DNA of 64,000 nucleotides. Source: Paenibacillus donghaensis (GTDB lineage Bacteria; Bacillota; Bacilli; Paenibacillales; Paenibacillaceae). Where the stretch lies: the NCBI RefSeq assembly GCF_002192415.1, contig NZ_CP021780.1:1860001-1924000 (forward strand). Direction: 5' to 3'. Shown piece after piece: positions 6,673 through 16,260 of the stretch; within the stretch, counting starts at the first letter, position 1; each line of letters opens with the position of its first letter. Under the pieces are notes generated by a model, which searched no databases, was not told the DNA's origin, and saw nothing but the letters and a program-made list of their open reading frames with translations. A program made the translations under genes and the position numbers.

Positions 6673-8379
6673 GTGAAAACCTTGATCATAGTAGATGATG
6701 AGCCTTCGGTCCTGAACGGGCTGCGGACTTATGTGGATTGGGCGGCGCTGGGAATTACACTGGCGGGAACTGCAGATGACGGCGATACCGGATTGGAATT
6801 AATTGCAGAGTTGAAGCCGGATATCGTGCTGACGGATGTGCAGATGCCGGCCATGGACGGGATCACGATGGCGGCTGCGATCCATGCGCGGCTGCCGGCC
6901 ACCAAAATTGTGTTCATCAGCGGCCATAATGATGCTGAATACCTCAAATCGGCGCTGCAGATGCATGCGGTGGATTATATCTTTAAGCCGATCAGCCGCA
7001 AGGAGCTGGCTGCGGTAATGGGCAAGGTGTGCGCCGTACTGGAGGCGGAAGATCGGGAACGGCGGCTGGTAAATGAGATGCAGGTTAAGCTGAGCCAGAG
7101 TATGCCGCTGTTGCGCGAGCGGTTTCTGCTGTCTGTCATCAGTGACAGTCTGGATGTGACCCATCTGCAGGCGAAGCTGGATTTCCTCGGCTTGCCGCTC
7201 ACTTCAGCCGGAGGGTATATCCTGATGGTGATTGTGATTGACGATGTGACCCAGGTGATGAACAGCCGATCTGAAAGGGATAAGCAGCTGCTGTCCTACA
7301 CGGTGCTGAACATTATTCAGGAGCTGATTGACAAGCAGATGCGCGGAGTGACCTTCGAGAAGGTGGCGGGTGAATATGTCGGGCTTCTACTGACGCAGTC
7401 TACCCCGCTGGAGGCGGACGCAGGGATCGAAACAGCTGGAGAAGAGCTGTCCGGCGAGCCGGATGCGGAGGAAGGCTGGAATCTGCCGGGTGAATCCCCG
7501 GAGGATGACCTGCTCACGCTGGCGGAATCGATCCGCAGCAATCTGCGGCAATGGCTGAAGCTGAGTGTAACGATTGGGGTAGGCGAGCAGGTGGACAGTC
7601 TGGCCGACATTCCAGCCTCCTATCGTCAGGCCAGGGATGCGGTGGACCAGAAATGGTATCTGGGCAAAAACCGGATTCTGACGATGGACAATATAGAATC
7701 AGCATCGGCGGAGCATTTGGGCTACCGACTGGAGACGGAGCCGGGAGAACGTGTGCTTGCAGCGCTGAAGATGGGTGATCCGGTCCGGCTGAGCCAGGAG
7801 CTGGGCGCGAGCTTCACGCTGCTGGAACGCAGCCGTGAACGCGGTGCGCGTTATGCCCAGAATGTCAGCCAGCATCTGATCCTGCAGTCCAGTCAGGTCC
7901 TGCTGGAGCTGAATGGGATGACGCCGGAATTCGAGCGCCGGGAAGCGGAGGCCTGGAAGCAGGTGCTGCTGCAGGAGACAATCATGGAATTGCTGCAGTT
8001 CACCGAAAGCTATCTGCTGGAGGTCTGTGCTTTCGTGCAGGCGAAGCGTAGCAGCAAGGCCAGTGAGGTAATCGAGAAGATCCGCAGCCTGATTGAAGCC
8101 AGATATGAGCAGAATCTGACCGTGGCAGACATCGCCGAGGGGGTATATCTCAGCCCTACGTATGTCCGGCTGCTATTCAAGCAGGAGACCGGGGAGACCT
8201 TGTTCGAGTATTTGACCCGGGTGCGGATTGAGAAGGCCAAGAGCATGCTTAGGGACCCGCAGAATAAATTGTATGAAATCTGCTATGCCGTGGGCTATTC
8301 CGATCCCAGTCATTTCAGCAAGCTGTTCAAGAAGATTACCGGCTCTACGCCTAGCGTGTACAGGGAGCTGCATAAATAG
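6673..8379 (+). CDS. AraC-type response regulator (YesN-like)
   Basis: A 568-residue two-component response regulator. Residues 1-120 form a receiver domain: the acidic pair VDDE near the start, the phosphorylated Asp in DIVLTDVQMPAMDGI, and the conserved Lys in YIFKPISRKEL. A long middle region follows, and the last 100 residues are a double helix-turn-helix AraC domain (LTVADIAEGVYLSPTYVRLLF and the closing YEICYAVGYSDPSHFSKLFK). The start is GTG 6673 with an AAAGGCAGGTG ribosome site. The histidine kinase gene begins 22 bases after its stop. Such pairs typically control the adjacent CUT1 sugar transporter; the likely target here is the promoter before 10442. Confidence 0.93.
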   Translation: MKTLIIVDDEPSVLNGLRTYVDWAALGITLAGTADDGDTGLELIAELKPDIVLTDVQMPAMDGITMAAAIHARLPATKIVFISGHNDAEYLKSALQMHAVDYIFKPISRKELAAVMGKVCAVLEAEDRERRLVNEMQVKLSQSMPLLRERFLLSVISDSLDVTHLQAKLDFLGLPLTSAGGYILMVIVIDDVTQVMNSRSERDKQLLSYTVLNIIQELIDKQMRGVTFEKVAGEYVGLLLTQSTPLEADAGIETAGEELSGEPDAEEGWNLPGESPEDDLLTLAESIRSNLRQWLKLSVTIGVGEQVDSLADIPASYRQARDAVDQKWYLGKNRILTMDNIESASAEHLGYRLETEPGERVLAALKMGDPVRLSQELGASFTLLERSRERGARYAQNVSQHLILQSSQVLLELNGMTPEFERREAEAWKQVLLQETIMELLQFTESYLLEVCAFVQAKRSSKASEVIEKIRSLIEARYEQNLTVADIAEGVYLSPTYVRLLFKQETGETLFEYLTRVRIEKAKSMLRDPQNKLYEICYAVGYSDPSHFSKLFKKITGSTPSVYRELHK

Positions 8380-8401
8380 CCAGCAAAGGGGGAGATTGGC
8401 C

Positions 8402-10282
8402 ATGTGGAGATCGATGGAGTCCGGATGGAAGCTGCTGGCTGGGCTGCTGCAGGGAATGGTGGCAGCCCGGAAGTGGCTGCTCGCTTACGTCCTGCTCATT
8501 CTGCTGCCGGCTTCAATTATGCTGGCATCCTTCTATCAGCGCTCGAATGATGTGCTGGAGGAGGAGGTGACGCGGACGATGCAGCTGACGCTGAAGCAGG
8601 CGGCGCTGAACCTGACTTATAAGCTGAACCATATCCGGGACAGCAGCAATTCGATTTTTATGAATCAGATTCTATACGACAACCTGCAGCGACAGGATAC
8701 GATTACAGAGCAGCTGAGCCAGATCAAGGAGCTGCGCAATCTGGCCGGGACTGCCCAGGAGAACGGCGATGTGTTTCGGGTGCGCTTCTATGTGGATAAG
8801 AGCCGGCTCTACGGCAGTGACCGGATCAATCTCTATCCATTAGCCGATATGGAGCAGTACCCGTGGTACCCTGCTGTGCAGGAAGCTGGCGGCGGTATCG
8901 TCTGGAGCGGAATCTACACGGAGAACTATATAGACAGCGGCGAACGTGAGGTATTCTCGGCGGCGCGGATTCTGCGCAACCCGCAGCAATATGAAGAGAT
9001 TATCGGGGTGCTTGTGCTGGATATGTCGCAGCAGCTGATTGCTGAGATTGTCTCCGGGCTGAACTTCTCGGAGCAATACGCTCCGTATCTGATCGACGGG
9101 AGCGGTAATGTGATCTACAGTGGGGCGACTGCGGAGGCAGTGGCAGCTGCTGAGCCAGTGGAGCCAGCGGCAGAGCCCGATGCTGAGAGTGTAGTGAAGC
9201 GTCCGGCGAAGCTGCCGGACAATATTATCCGCACCCTGCAGACATCCAGTGAAGGCAGTCTGAAACGGGAGGAAGGCGGGGAGGAGCTGCATCTGGTCTA
9301 CTCCTCCATTGGCACAACCGGCTGGAAGCTGGTCGCCCAGGTATCGAAGGCGGAGATTTCGCACCGCGCCACTGCGCTTAATCAATTCACCAGCATTGCA
9401 GCGCTGGGCGGCATAACGGTGATGTTCCTTGTGCTGGTATTTGTGCTGCTGATGTTCATGGTGCAGGGCATGCAGCGCAGGGTGAAGCTGATCCTGCGGA
9501 TGATCCGCAAGGAGGGCATTGGCTGGCTGGAGGACCGGCGTTCGCTGCCGGACGGTGATTTCCGGCTGCTCGAGCGCAGCGTGGACCACCTGATCCATAA
9601 GGTCAATAACCTGATGGAGGATTCCTATCGGGCGAAGATACAGGAACGGGAAGCCCAGCTGCGGACCCTGCAGGCGCAGATCAATCCCCATTTTCTCTAC
9701 AATGCGCTGGATATGATCAACTGGTCGGCCATCGCCCATGATGCGGAGGATACCAGCCAGATGATTGAAGCGCTGGCCCGCTATTTCCGGCTTAGCCTGA
9801 ACAGCGGCCGGGATAATGTCAGCATTGCCGATGAGCTGAATCTGGCCCGTGTATTCCTGGAGATTCAGCAGAATCGGTTCCCGTCCACCTTCAGCTTCAC
9901 CATTGAGCAGGAGCCGGGGCTGGAGCAATATCTGATCCCGAAGCTGACGCTGCAGCCGCTGGTGGAGAATGCCCTGCTGCACGGCATCCGCAAGAGCAAG
10001 GGCAAGCAGGGAACGATCCGCATCAGGGCAGCGCGTGAGCAGGAGGATCTGCTGCTGACCGTCGCCGATGACGGCATCGGCATGAGCGCGGAGCAGGCGG
10101 AGAGGCTGCTGCTGGAGCCGGAGCCTGGGGTGAAGCAGGAAGGGGACAGCTCTTTTGGACTCTATAATGTCCATGAGCGAATCCGCTACTTCGCAGGCGA
10201 ACGATACGGCGTGTCCATAGAGACGGAACAGGGCAAGGGGACGATCATCAGGATTAAAGTGAAAGCGATTACGGAGGATTGA
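8402..10282 (+). CDS. Sensor histidine kinase (YesM-like, HPK7 class)
   Basis: A 626-residue membrane kinase. The first transmembrane helix is at about residues 24-44, followed by an extracellular sensor of some 300 residues and a second helix around 335-355 (GGITVMFLVLVFVLLMF). A HAMP-like linker leads to the phospho-acceptor box LQAQINPHFLYNALDMI, where His is modified, and then a HATPase domain with the N box (LVENALLHGI) and G boxes (VADDGIGMS, FGLYNVHERI). The start at 8402 is fixed by GGGGGAG eight bases upstream; the frame is open further left but overlaps yesN. It probably phosphorylates the regulator encoded just upstream in response to an extracellular sugar signal. Confidence 0.93.
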   Translation: MWRSMESGWKLLAGLLQGMVAARKWLLAYVLLILLPASIMLASFYQRSNDVLEEEVTRTMQLTLKQAALNLTYKLNHIRDSSNSIFMNQILYDNLQRQDTITEQLSQIKELRNLAGTAQENGDVFRVRFYVDKSRLYGSDRINLYPLADMEQYPWYPAVQEAGGGIVWSGIYTENYIDSGEREVFSAARILRNPQQYEEIIGVLVLDMSQQLIAEIVSGLNFSEQYAPYLIDGSGNVIYSGATAEAVAAAEPVEPAAEPDAESVVKRPAKLPDNIIRTLQTSSEGSLKREEGGEELHLVYSSIGTTGWKLVAQVSKAEISHRATALNQFTSIAALGGITVMFLVLVFVLLMFMVQGMQRRVKLILRMIRKEGIGWLEDRRSLPDGDFRLLERSVDHLIHKVNNLMEDSYRAKIQEREAQLRTLQAQINPHFLYNALDMINWSAIAHDAEDTSQMIEALARYFRLSLNSGRDNVSIADELNLARVFLEIQQNRFPSTFSFTIEQEPGLEQYLIPKLTLQPLVENALLHGIRKSKGKQGTIRIRAAREQEDLLLTVADDGIGMSAEQAERLLLEPEPGVKQEGDSSFGLYNVHERIRYFAGERYGVSIETEQGKGTIIRIKVKAITED

Positions 10283-10441
10283 GCTTCGGCTGGCTGGGAA
10301 CACTCGCCGCCTTACTGGGTGGATTCCCCCGGCTATCCCATATACAGTCGTCTGAGACCAGAAATAATCAGATTACCACCTACACTCCAAACCGGGTTTG
10401 TCAGTATAATCAACTTACAAACAGATGGAGGTGAAGTTGCC

Positions 10442-11407
10442 TTGAGCATGAATGCCACGGATCTGAACCGCAGCCGCCGGATTAAACCGCTGCGCACCCG
10501 CCCTTCCGGCAAGTGGAGACTGGCCTGGAGAAACCGGGATTATTATGTGCTGCTGATCCCTGGCCTATTGTTTCTGCTGCTCTTCAAATACACACCGATG
10601 TATGGCGTGCTGATCGCCTTTCAGAATTTCAATATTTTCGACGGGATCAGGGGCAGTGAATGGGTAGGTCTGGCACAGTTCCACAAGCTGATATTATCCG
10701 AGGAATTCGGACAGGTCTTTATGAACACGCTGCTCATCAGTGTCTACAAAATCGTGCTGCTCTTCCCGGTCCCGATCGTGATTGCACTGGTGCTGAACGA
10801 GGTACGGCGAATGTTCTTCAAGCGGACAGTGCAGACGATTATCTACCTGCCGCATTTTCTGTCCTGGGTGATTATTTCCGGACTGTTCGTCACCATCCTG
10901 TCCACTTCGGGCGGACTGGTGAACAACATCATCCAGTGGTTTGGCGGTGAGCCGATCAGCTTCTTCGTCAGCAACCAGTATTTCCGCAGTTTGGTAGTCT
11001 TTACGGCAGGCTGGAAAGAGGTCGGCTGGAACGCCATCATCTTCATCGCCGCCATTGCCGGGATTGACCAGGAGCAATATGAAGCCGCTGCCATCGACGG
11101 GGCGGGCCGAATCCGCAGAATGCTGCATATCTCGCTGCCAGGGATTCTGCCGACCATTGTGCTGATGTTTATCCTGCGGCTGGGTTCCGTACTGGATGCG
11201 GGCACCGAGCAGATTCTGACGATGTACAATCCCGTTGTCTACGAAACCGCCGATGTAATTGGAACCTTTGTCTATCGGATCGGCTTAGGCAAAATGGATT
11301 ACAGCTTCAGCACCGCAGTCGGCCTGTTTAATTCAGTGGTGGGTTTCATTCTGGTCATCTCCGGCAATTATATCAGCCGCAAGCTGCTGAACCGCGGGAT
11401 CTGGTAG
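10442..11407 (+). CDS. Sugar ABC transporter permease (LplB/UgpA type)
   Basis: A 321-residue inner-membrane permease of the CUT1 family. Six hydrophobic segments begin with YYVLLIPGLLFLLLF; the cytoplasmic EAA loop, which docks the ATPase, reads EQYEAAAIDGAGRIRRM. The start is TTG 10442, seven bases after GGAGGTGA; ATG 10448 is the alternative, but its spacing is too long. It forms a unit with the second permease (24 bases later) and the lipoprotein. No ATP-binding subunit is encoded nearby, as is common in these Paenibacillus loci, which share a general MsmX-type ATPase. Confidence 0.93.
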   Translation: MSMNATDLNRSRRIKPLRTRPSGKWRLAWRNRDYYVLLIPGLLFLLLFKYTPMYGVLIAFQNFNIFDGIRGSEWVGLAQFHKLILSEEFGQVFMNTLLISVYKIVLLFPVPIVIALVLNEVRRMFFKRTVQTIIYLPHFLSWVIISGLFVTILSTSGGLVNNIIQWFGGEPISFFVSNQYFRSLVVFTAGWKEVGWNAIIFIAAIAGIDQEQYEAAAIDGAGRIRRMLHISLPGILPTIVLMFILRLGSVLDAGTEQILTMYNPVVYETADVIGTFVYRIGLGKMDYSFSTAVGLFNSVVGFILVISGNYISRKLLNRGIW

Positions 11408-11431
11408 CTTAGGAAAGGAGCAACTGCAGCT

Positions 11432-12307
11432 ATGAATAAACGAACCAAAGGAGATTTGCTGCTGGACATCAGTGTTTATCTGTTTCTGATCGTGCTGGCT
11501 CTGGTGATGCTGTTGCCACTGGCGAATGTCTTCTCCAAATCGGTCAGTGAGGAATGGGCCATTATCTCCGGCAAGGTGGGCATTCTGCCCATTGGCTTTC
11601 AGCTGGATACCCTGAAGGAGGTTGTTTCCTCGGCGATGTTTCTGCGGGCGTTCGGCATCTCGGTCGGCGTTACGGTGGTCGGCACGGTACTTTCGATTAT
11701 TTTGACAGCGCTTACCGCCTACCCGTTATCCAAAAGAAACCTGCCCGGCATCTCCTTCCTGATGGTGCTGTTCATCTTCACGATGCTGTTCAGCGGCGGC
11801 CTGATTCCGAGCTATCTGCTGATGCGCGAGCTGCATCTGATCAACAATCTGTGGGTGCTGATTCTGCCGGGAATGATCAGTGTGTTCAACATGCTGGTGA
11901 TCAAAAGCTATTACGAAAGCCTGCCCGAGGCGCTTGAAGAATCGGCACGGATCGACGGGGCGAAGACCTATACGGTGCTGTTCCGGATTATTCTGCCGCT
12001 CAGTATGCCGGTGCTGGCGACGATTGCCCTTTTTTATGCGGTGGGCTACTGGAATGATTATTTCGGCCCCATGATTTATATCAATGATACGGCGCTGAAG
12101 ACTCTGCAGCTCTATCTGCAGGATGTGGTGATGGATGCCAGCGCAGCCAATGTGACCAATAAAAGCGTGGATGACCTGATGAACATGTCGCCGGAGGGGA
12201 TACGTGCCGCTACCGTTGTTGCCTCTACTGTGCCGATTCTCTGTGTATATCCTTTTGTGCAGAAGTATTTCATCAAAGGTGTGCTGATTGGCTCGGTCAA
12301 GGGCTGA
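11432..12307 (+). CDS. Carbohydrate ABC transporter permease (YtcP/UgpE type)
   Basis: A 291-residue CUT1 permease with six membrane spans; the first is LFLIVLALVMLLPLANVF. The EAA loop is LPEALEESARIDGAKTYTVLF, and the C-terminal segment (VQKYFIKGVLIGSVKG) is the standard ending of this subfamily. GGAAAGGAG lies upstream of the ATG. It pairs with the permease encoded immediately before to form the transmembrane channel for an oligosaccharide. A 100-base gap without clear structure separates it from the solute-binding lipoprotein gene. Confidence 0.93.
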   Translation: MNKRTKGDLLLDISVYLFLIVLALVMLLPLANVFSKSVSEEWAIISGKVGILPIGFQLDTLKEVVSSAMFLRAFGISVGVTVVGTVLSIILTALTAYPLSKRNLPGISFLMVLFIFTMLFSGGLIPSYLLMRELHLINNLWVLILPGMISVFNMLVIKSYYESLPEALEESARIDGAKTYTVLFRIILPLSMPVLATIALFYAVGYWNDYFGPMIYINDTALKTLQLYLQDVVMDASAANVTNKSVDDLMNMSPEGIRAATVVASTVPILCVYPFVQKYFIKGVLIGSVKG

Positions 12308-12409
12308 TGGCAGATGTGCGGACCGCTTGGGATTGTTGAAGCCGCTTCTTGCCAGAAGCGTTTCATAATAGGCATGGATTCACTCATACGATATTAGGAG
12401 GGTTATATC

Positions 12410-13957
12410 ATGAAATCTGCAAAATGGCTGTCACTTCTGCTGTGCACCGGGCTTGCGCTCAGTGCTGCCGGCTGTGGTTCTTCAGGAAACAATGATCAGC
12501 AGGGGGCTTCATCCGCTCCCGGGAGCACGACGGAGTCGTCGGCACCGGAGGAGGGTGGGGCCAAGCCGGAGCTGCGAATGCTCAATATCTGGTCCAAGGA
12601 CGATTACAACAGCTATCCGGTGGCCAAAGTGATTGAGGAGCAAACCGGCTACAAGGTGAAATATGAGATGCTGCCTGCGGACAAGGCGATGGATAAGCTG
12701 AACCTGCTGATCTCGTCCGCCGAGCCTTACGATGTGATCACGATTGGCGGGGATAAGGCGGTGTATACCGATTATGCCAAAATGGGCGCACTGGTTGACC
12801 TGACACCGCTGCTTGATCAATATGGCGAGCATATCAAAGCAGCCGTTTCGGAAGAGTCGCTGGAGGCGATGAAGGTGGACGGCAAAATCTATGCCATTCC
12901 GAACCGTTCCTCTGAATTCGCCGCGATGAGCCTGTTGATTCGCCAGGATTGGCTCGACAAGCTGGGGCTTGCCGTACCCACTACTACGGATGAGCTGACC
13001 GAGGTGCTGAAGGTTTTTAAAGAGAAAGATCCAGGTGGCACCGGGGATAAAGGCGCACCGATGACCATTGACGGCTCCATTCCGATGATTCCCAACCTGA
13101 CTGGCTCCTTCGGCATCTCGCATGGCTGGGATATCCTGGATGATAAGCTGGTCTCTACCCCGCAGAATCCCGGCTTCAAGGAATACCTGACTTATGTGGC
13201 AGATTTGTATAAGCAGGGGCTGCTGGACAAAGAGTTCGCCGTCAATAAGGATGCTACAGTCAAAGAGAAGTTCACCAGCGGGCGTGCAGGCGTAATTCCG
13301 CTTGGCTGGTATGACATTCCGATGATTGCCGATGCCCTGGCGCAGAATCTGCCAGATGCCAAATACACGTATATTCCGGCACTGAAGGGCAAGGACGGCA
13401 AGCAGGGGCTCGGCATGGGCGGCGGTTTCGACCGGATTACCTTCGTTCCGAAAGCGTCGAAGCATCCAGAGGATGCTGTGAAATGGATGAATGCCAAGCT
13501 GGAGAAGGAAACCTTCAAGCTGATTTCCATCGGAGAGGAGAATAAGCATTATACCTTCAAGGATGGCGTGTACAGCCCGATTCTGCCGATTTTTACGGAT
13601 GAGCGCGGACTTGCGGTCAACTATCTCACAGGTGTAGATGAGCAAAACTATCCGATCTACTGGCAGGCCCGCGTGCAGAAGGATCAGCGTCTATTCGAAG
13701 CCTTCAACTATCTGAACAACGAGCTTCCGGCGGAAGCCCGGGTGGCAGAGCCGCTGGCCATGGCGCCAACGCTGCCGGAGTTCTCCAAGAACAATGCCGC
13801 ACTGGGGCAGATGGTTAATGATTTTGCGGTCAAGGTGATTGTCGGCGAAGAATCGGTTGATGCTGTGGAAGCCTTCGTAGGCAAATACAATGCCGCCGGG
13901 GGAGAAGCAAGCTACAAGGAAGTAAATGATTGGTATTCAGCATCTGCCGCCAAATAG
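12410..13957 (+). CDS. Extracellular solute-binding lipoprotein of the sugar ABC transporter
   Basis: A 515-residue secreted lipoprotein: signal peptide MKSAKWLSLLLCTGLALSAA followed by the lipobox LSAAGC, so Cys23 would be diacylated and anchor it outside the membrane. A Ser/Gly/Glu-rich linker leads into a family 1 type binding fold (LRMLNIWSKDDYNSYPVAKVIEE...YDVITIGGD). The length matches the large LplA-type binders that accompany YesMN. GGAGGG precedes the ATG. It is last of the three transporter genes and is followed 29 bases later by an FAD oxidoreductase. Confidence 0.92.
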   Translation: MKSAKWLSLLLCTGLALSAAGCGSSGNNDQQGASSAPGSTTESSAPEEGGAKPELRMLNIWSKDDYNSYPVAKVIEEQTGYKVKYEMLPADKAMDKLNLLISSAEPYDVITIGGDKAVYTDYAKMGALVDLTPLLDQYGEHIKAAVSEESLEAMKVDGKIYAIPNRSSEFAAMSLLIRQDWLDKLGLAVPTTTDELTEVLKVFKEKDPGGTGDKGAPMTIDGSIPMIPNLTGSFGISHGWDILDDKLVSTPQNPGFKEYLTYVADLYKQGLLDKEFAVNKDATVKEKFTSGRAGVIPLGWYDIPMIADALAQNLPDAKYTYIPALKGKDGKQGLGMGGGFDRITFVPKASKHPEDAVKWMNAKLEKETFKLISIGEENKHYTFKDGVYSPILPIFTDERGLAVNYLTGVDEQNYPIYWQARVQKDQRLFEAFNYLNNELPAEARVAEPLAMAPTLPEFSKNNAALGQMVNDFAVKVIVGEESVDAVEAFVGKYNAAGGEASYKEVNDWYSASAAK

Positions 13958-13986
13958 GCGTTGGCATCTATATGGGAGGTTGAAGT

Positions 13987-15321
13987 GTGGAAACTTACAA
14001 GCTGCAGAGACTAGAGCTTCCGGTCGACGGAGGCTGGGATGTTATTGTGGTCGGCGGGGGACCGGCTGGCTGTACGGCAGCAGCTGCAGCGGCGCGTGAA
14101 GGCGCCCGCACCCTGCTGATCGAAGCCACCGGCAGTCTGGGCGGGATGGGAACCTCGGGGCTGGTCCCGGCTTGGTGCCCTTTCTCCGACAAGGAGACGA
14201 TTATCTACAGGGGACTGGCGATGAAGGTGTTCGAAGAACTGAAGCAGCAGATGCCCCATGTGGATCGGGAGGCGTTGGACTGGGTACCGATTGAGCCGGA
14301 GAAGCTGAAGGTGATCTATGATCAATTGGTGCTGGAGGCGGGGGTTACCGTACTGTTCCAGACCACGCTTGGTTCTGTGGAGACAGACGGGGACGGCCGG
14401 ATCACAGCCCTGATTACCGCCAGCAAAAACGGGCTGCGGGCGCATACCGCCAAGGTCTATGTGGATTGTACCGGGGACGCTGATGTAGCTGCCTGGGCCG
14501 GCGCGGATTATCTGAAGGGGGCGCCCGAGACGGGCGCCCTGATGCCCGCCACCCATTGCTTCACGCTGGGCAATGTCGATGAATATGCCTATCTGAATGG
14601 CCCGCTGCTTCATGGCGACAATAAAAGCAGCCCGATCTATGACATCCTGCGTTCCGGCAGCTACCCGTCCATTCCCGACGCGCATATTTGCAACAATATG
14701 ATTGCACCGCGAACGGTTGGCTTCAACGCCGGACATCTGTGGGAGGTGGACAACACGGACGCCTATTCGGTATCAGCCGCGCTGATGGAAGGCCGGAAGC
14801 TGGCTGCCGTCTACCGGGAAGCTTTGGCGGAGTATATGCCGGCAGCGTTCGGCAGCGCTTATGTAGCCAATACCGGTTCACTGATGGGAATCAGGGAGAC
14901 CCGCAGAATTACTGGTGATTATGTGCTTAGCGTGGACGATTATGTCAGCCGCAGAAGCTTCGCGGATGAAATCTGCCGCAACAGCTATTTCATCGATATT
15001 CACGGGACCGAGCAGGAGGAGAAGCAGGAGGGCGGCAAGCAGGAAGCCATTAAGCGCTACGGCCCCGGGGAATCGCATGGCATTCCGTACCGCTGCCTCA
15101 CCCCGCGCGGTTTGCGCAATGTGCTGGTGGCCGGGCGCGCCATCTCCTGTGCGCGTGAGGTTCAGGGCAGCGTGCGGGTGATGCCCGTCTGCCTGGCGAT
15201 GGGCGAAGCCGCCGGGCTGGCCGCTGCGATGGCGGCGGGCGTGGCGGAGCCGGATGTGCATGCCGTGGATGTGGAGCAGCTGCGCACGCGGTTGCGGGAA
15301 GAAGGGGCTTATCTGCCTTAA
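13987..15321 (+). CDS. FAD-dependent oxidoreductase
   Basis: A 444-residue flavoprotein of the FAD_oxidored (PF12831-like) type. The N-terminal dinucleotide fold VIVVGGGPAGCTAAAAAARE binds FAD, and TLLIEATGSLGGMGTSG completes the motif. The C-terminal FAD contact is also present (NVLVAGRAISCAREVQGSVR, then CLAMGEAAGLAAAMA). GTG is the start, with GGGAGG upstream. Homologues often sit beside LplB/YtcP transporters and are thought to oxidise a sugar or cyclitol substrate; that role is inferred from context. The gene closes the operon; the heptanucleotide array begins about 70 bases downstream. Confidence 0.88.
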   Translation: METYKLQRLELPVDGGWDVIVVGGGPAGCTAAAAAAREGARTLLIEATGSLGGMGTSGLVPAWCPFSDKETIIYRGLAMKVFEELKQQMPHVDREALDWVPIEPEKLKVIYDQLVLEAGVTVLFQTTLGSVETDGDGRITALITASKNGLRAHTAKVYVDCTGDADVAAWAGADYLKGAPETGALMPATHCFTLGNVDEYAYLNGPLLHGDNKSSPIYDILRSGSYPSIPDAHICNNMIAPRTVGFNAGHLWEVDNTDAYSVSAALMEGRKLAAVYREALAEYMPAAFGSAYVANTGSLMGIRETRRITGDYVLSVDDYVSRRSFADEICRNSYFIDIHGTEQEEKQEGGKQEAIKRYGPGESHGIPYRCLTPRGLRNVLVAGRAISCAREVQGSVRVMPVCLAMGEAAGLAAAMAAGVAEPDVHAVDVEQLRTRLREEGAYLP

Positions 15322-15393
15322 GCCCGGGGCTGGGCGGGATTTAGTGCTGCTAGAGCTGAAGAGAACAGGGCATAGTGAGTGCGAGGTGTGACG

Positions 15394-15717
15394 GTGAGGA
15401 GTGACGAGTGACGAGTGACGAGAGCACAAAGTGCATAGAGCAAAGGTCGAAGTGCAAAGTGCATAGGGCAAAGGTTGAAGTGCAAAGTGCATAGGACGAA
15501 GGTTGAAGTGAAAAGTGCATAGGACGAAGAGCGTAGAGCAAAGGTCGAAGTGCAAAGTGCATAGGACGAAGAGCAAAGCGGGAATAGAGCTGGGTGCTAA
15601 GAGCCGAGTGCTAAGAGCTAGAAGCTGAGTGCTGAATGCTGAATGCTGAATGCAGAGTGCTAAGAGCCAAGAGCCAAGAGCCAAGAGCCAAGAGCCAAGA
15701 GCCAAGAGCCAAGAGCT
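15394..15717. repeat. Degenerate heptanucleotide tandem array (about 46 units)
   Basis: The whole segment reads in one 7-base phase: GTGAGGA, three GTGACGA, a long mixed run dominated by AAGTGCA and TAGGACG-type units, three CTGAATG, then seven perfect AAGAGCC from 15662 to 15710. Phase is kept from 15394 to 15717 with no insertion or deletion. It lies in the spacer downstream of the FAD oxidoreductase and encodes nothing convincing on either strand. Confidence 0.9.
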
Positions 15718-15791
15718 AAGTTGCTGGTTCGCCCCAGCGGGTCGTTTAGAATGTTGCTCTGGAACGCTCGGAGTAAATAGATGCGAAACTG

Positions 15792-16090
15792 GTTAATACT
15801 TAGGACCCTGCGACACTCCAAGCCCCTTGAATTAGGTAACCTGCATTCTAGCGGACCGTATAGCCCCTATTTCCTCCTATCTGCGATCTTTTGACGTCTT
15901 ACGGACCGTATAGCCCCTAAGTCGTCAAAACAGGCTCTAAAGCGAGGGTTTTCTGTGATATAGCGGCTCCTGGGTCCGTTAATCCTGCAAAACGGCCTAT
16001 GTACAGCAAATAGAGGCTCCTGAGTCCGCAACCGTCTGAAATCGAAGCGAGGGTTACGAGCGAAGAGGGCTAGGGGACCTAAGTAGTAAC
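15792..16090. mobile_element. Short gene-less mobile element, copy E3 (B-type interior)
   Basis: It begins GTTAATACTTAGG and ends CCTAAGTAGTAAC. It is flanked by a perfect 8-bp direct repeat CGAAACTG at 15784-15791 and 16091-16098. Removing the element and one repeat restores the dyad TAGATG-CGAAACTG-CAACTA. The interior has AACGGAC-N6-AGCC motifs in both orientations. No gene is present. Confidence 0.85.
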
Positions 16091-16260
16091 CGAAACTGCA
16101 ACTAAATTCAGTCAAATCGCGAGCTAGTGGGCGAATAAGTGCTATTCTGAAACTAATTTCGAGTAAAACTGGTCTATTTCGCTCAGAAGTCCAAATTAGA
16201 TGCCTTTTTGCAACTATTTGCTCCAAAACGGTAAAATTTCGCAAATTAGATGCGTTTTCG

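Noticed and set aside
8840..10303. Long open frame antisense to the histidine kinase gene
   Set aside because: It is the usual shadow of a GC-rich gene: Gln/Leu/His-rich, no ribosome site and no family motif, while the sense frame has full kinase motifs.
12509..13645. 378-codon open frame antisense to the solute-binding lipoprotein
   Set aside because: Composition follows codon bias of the sense strand; no domain or start signal.
14878..15705. Minus-strand frame with repetitive LALGSWLLALGSW-type peptide
   Set aside because: The peptide is only the translation of the heptanucleotide array plus antisense of the FAD oxidoreductase.
15394..15717. CRISPR array
   Set aside because: The repeats are only 7 bp with no spacers; no cas genes are present.
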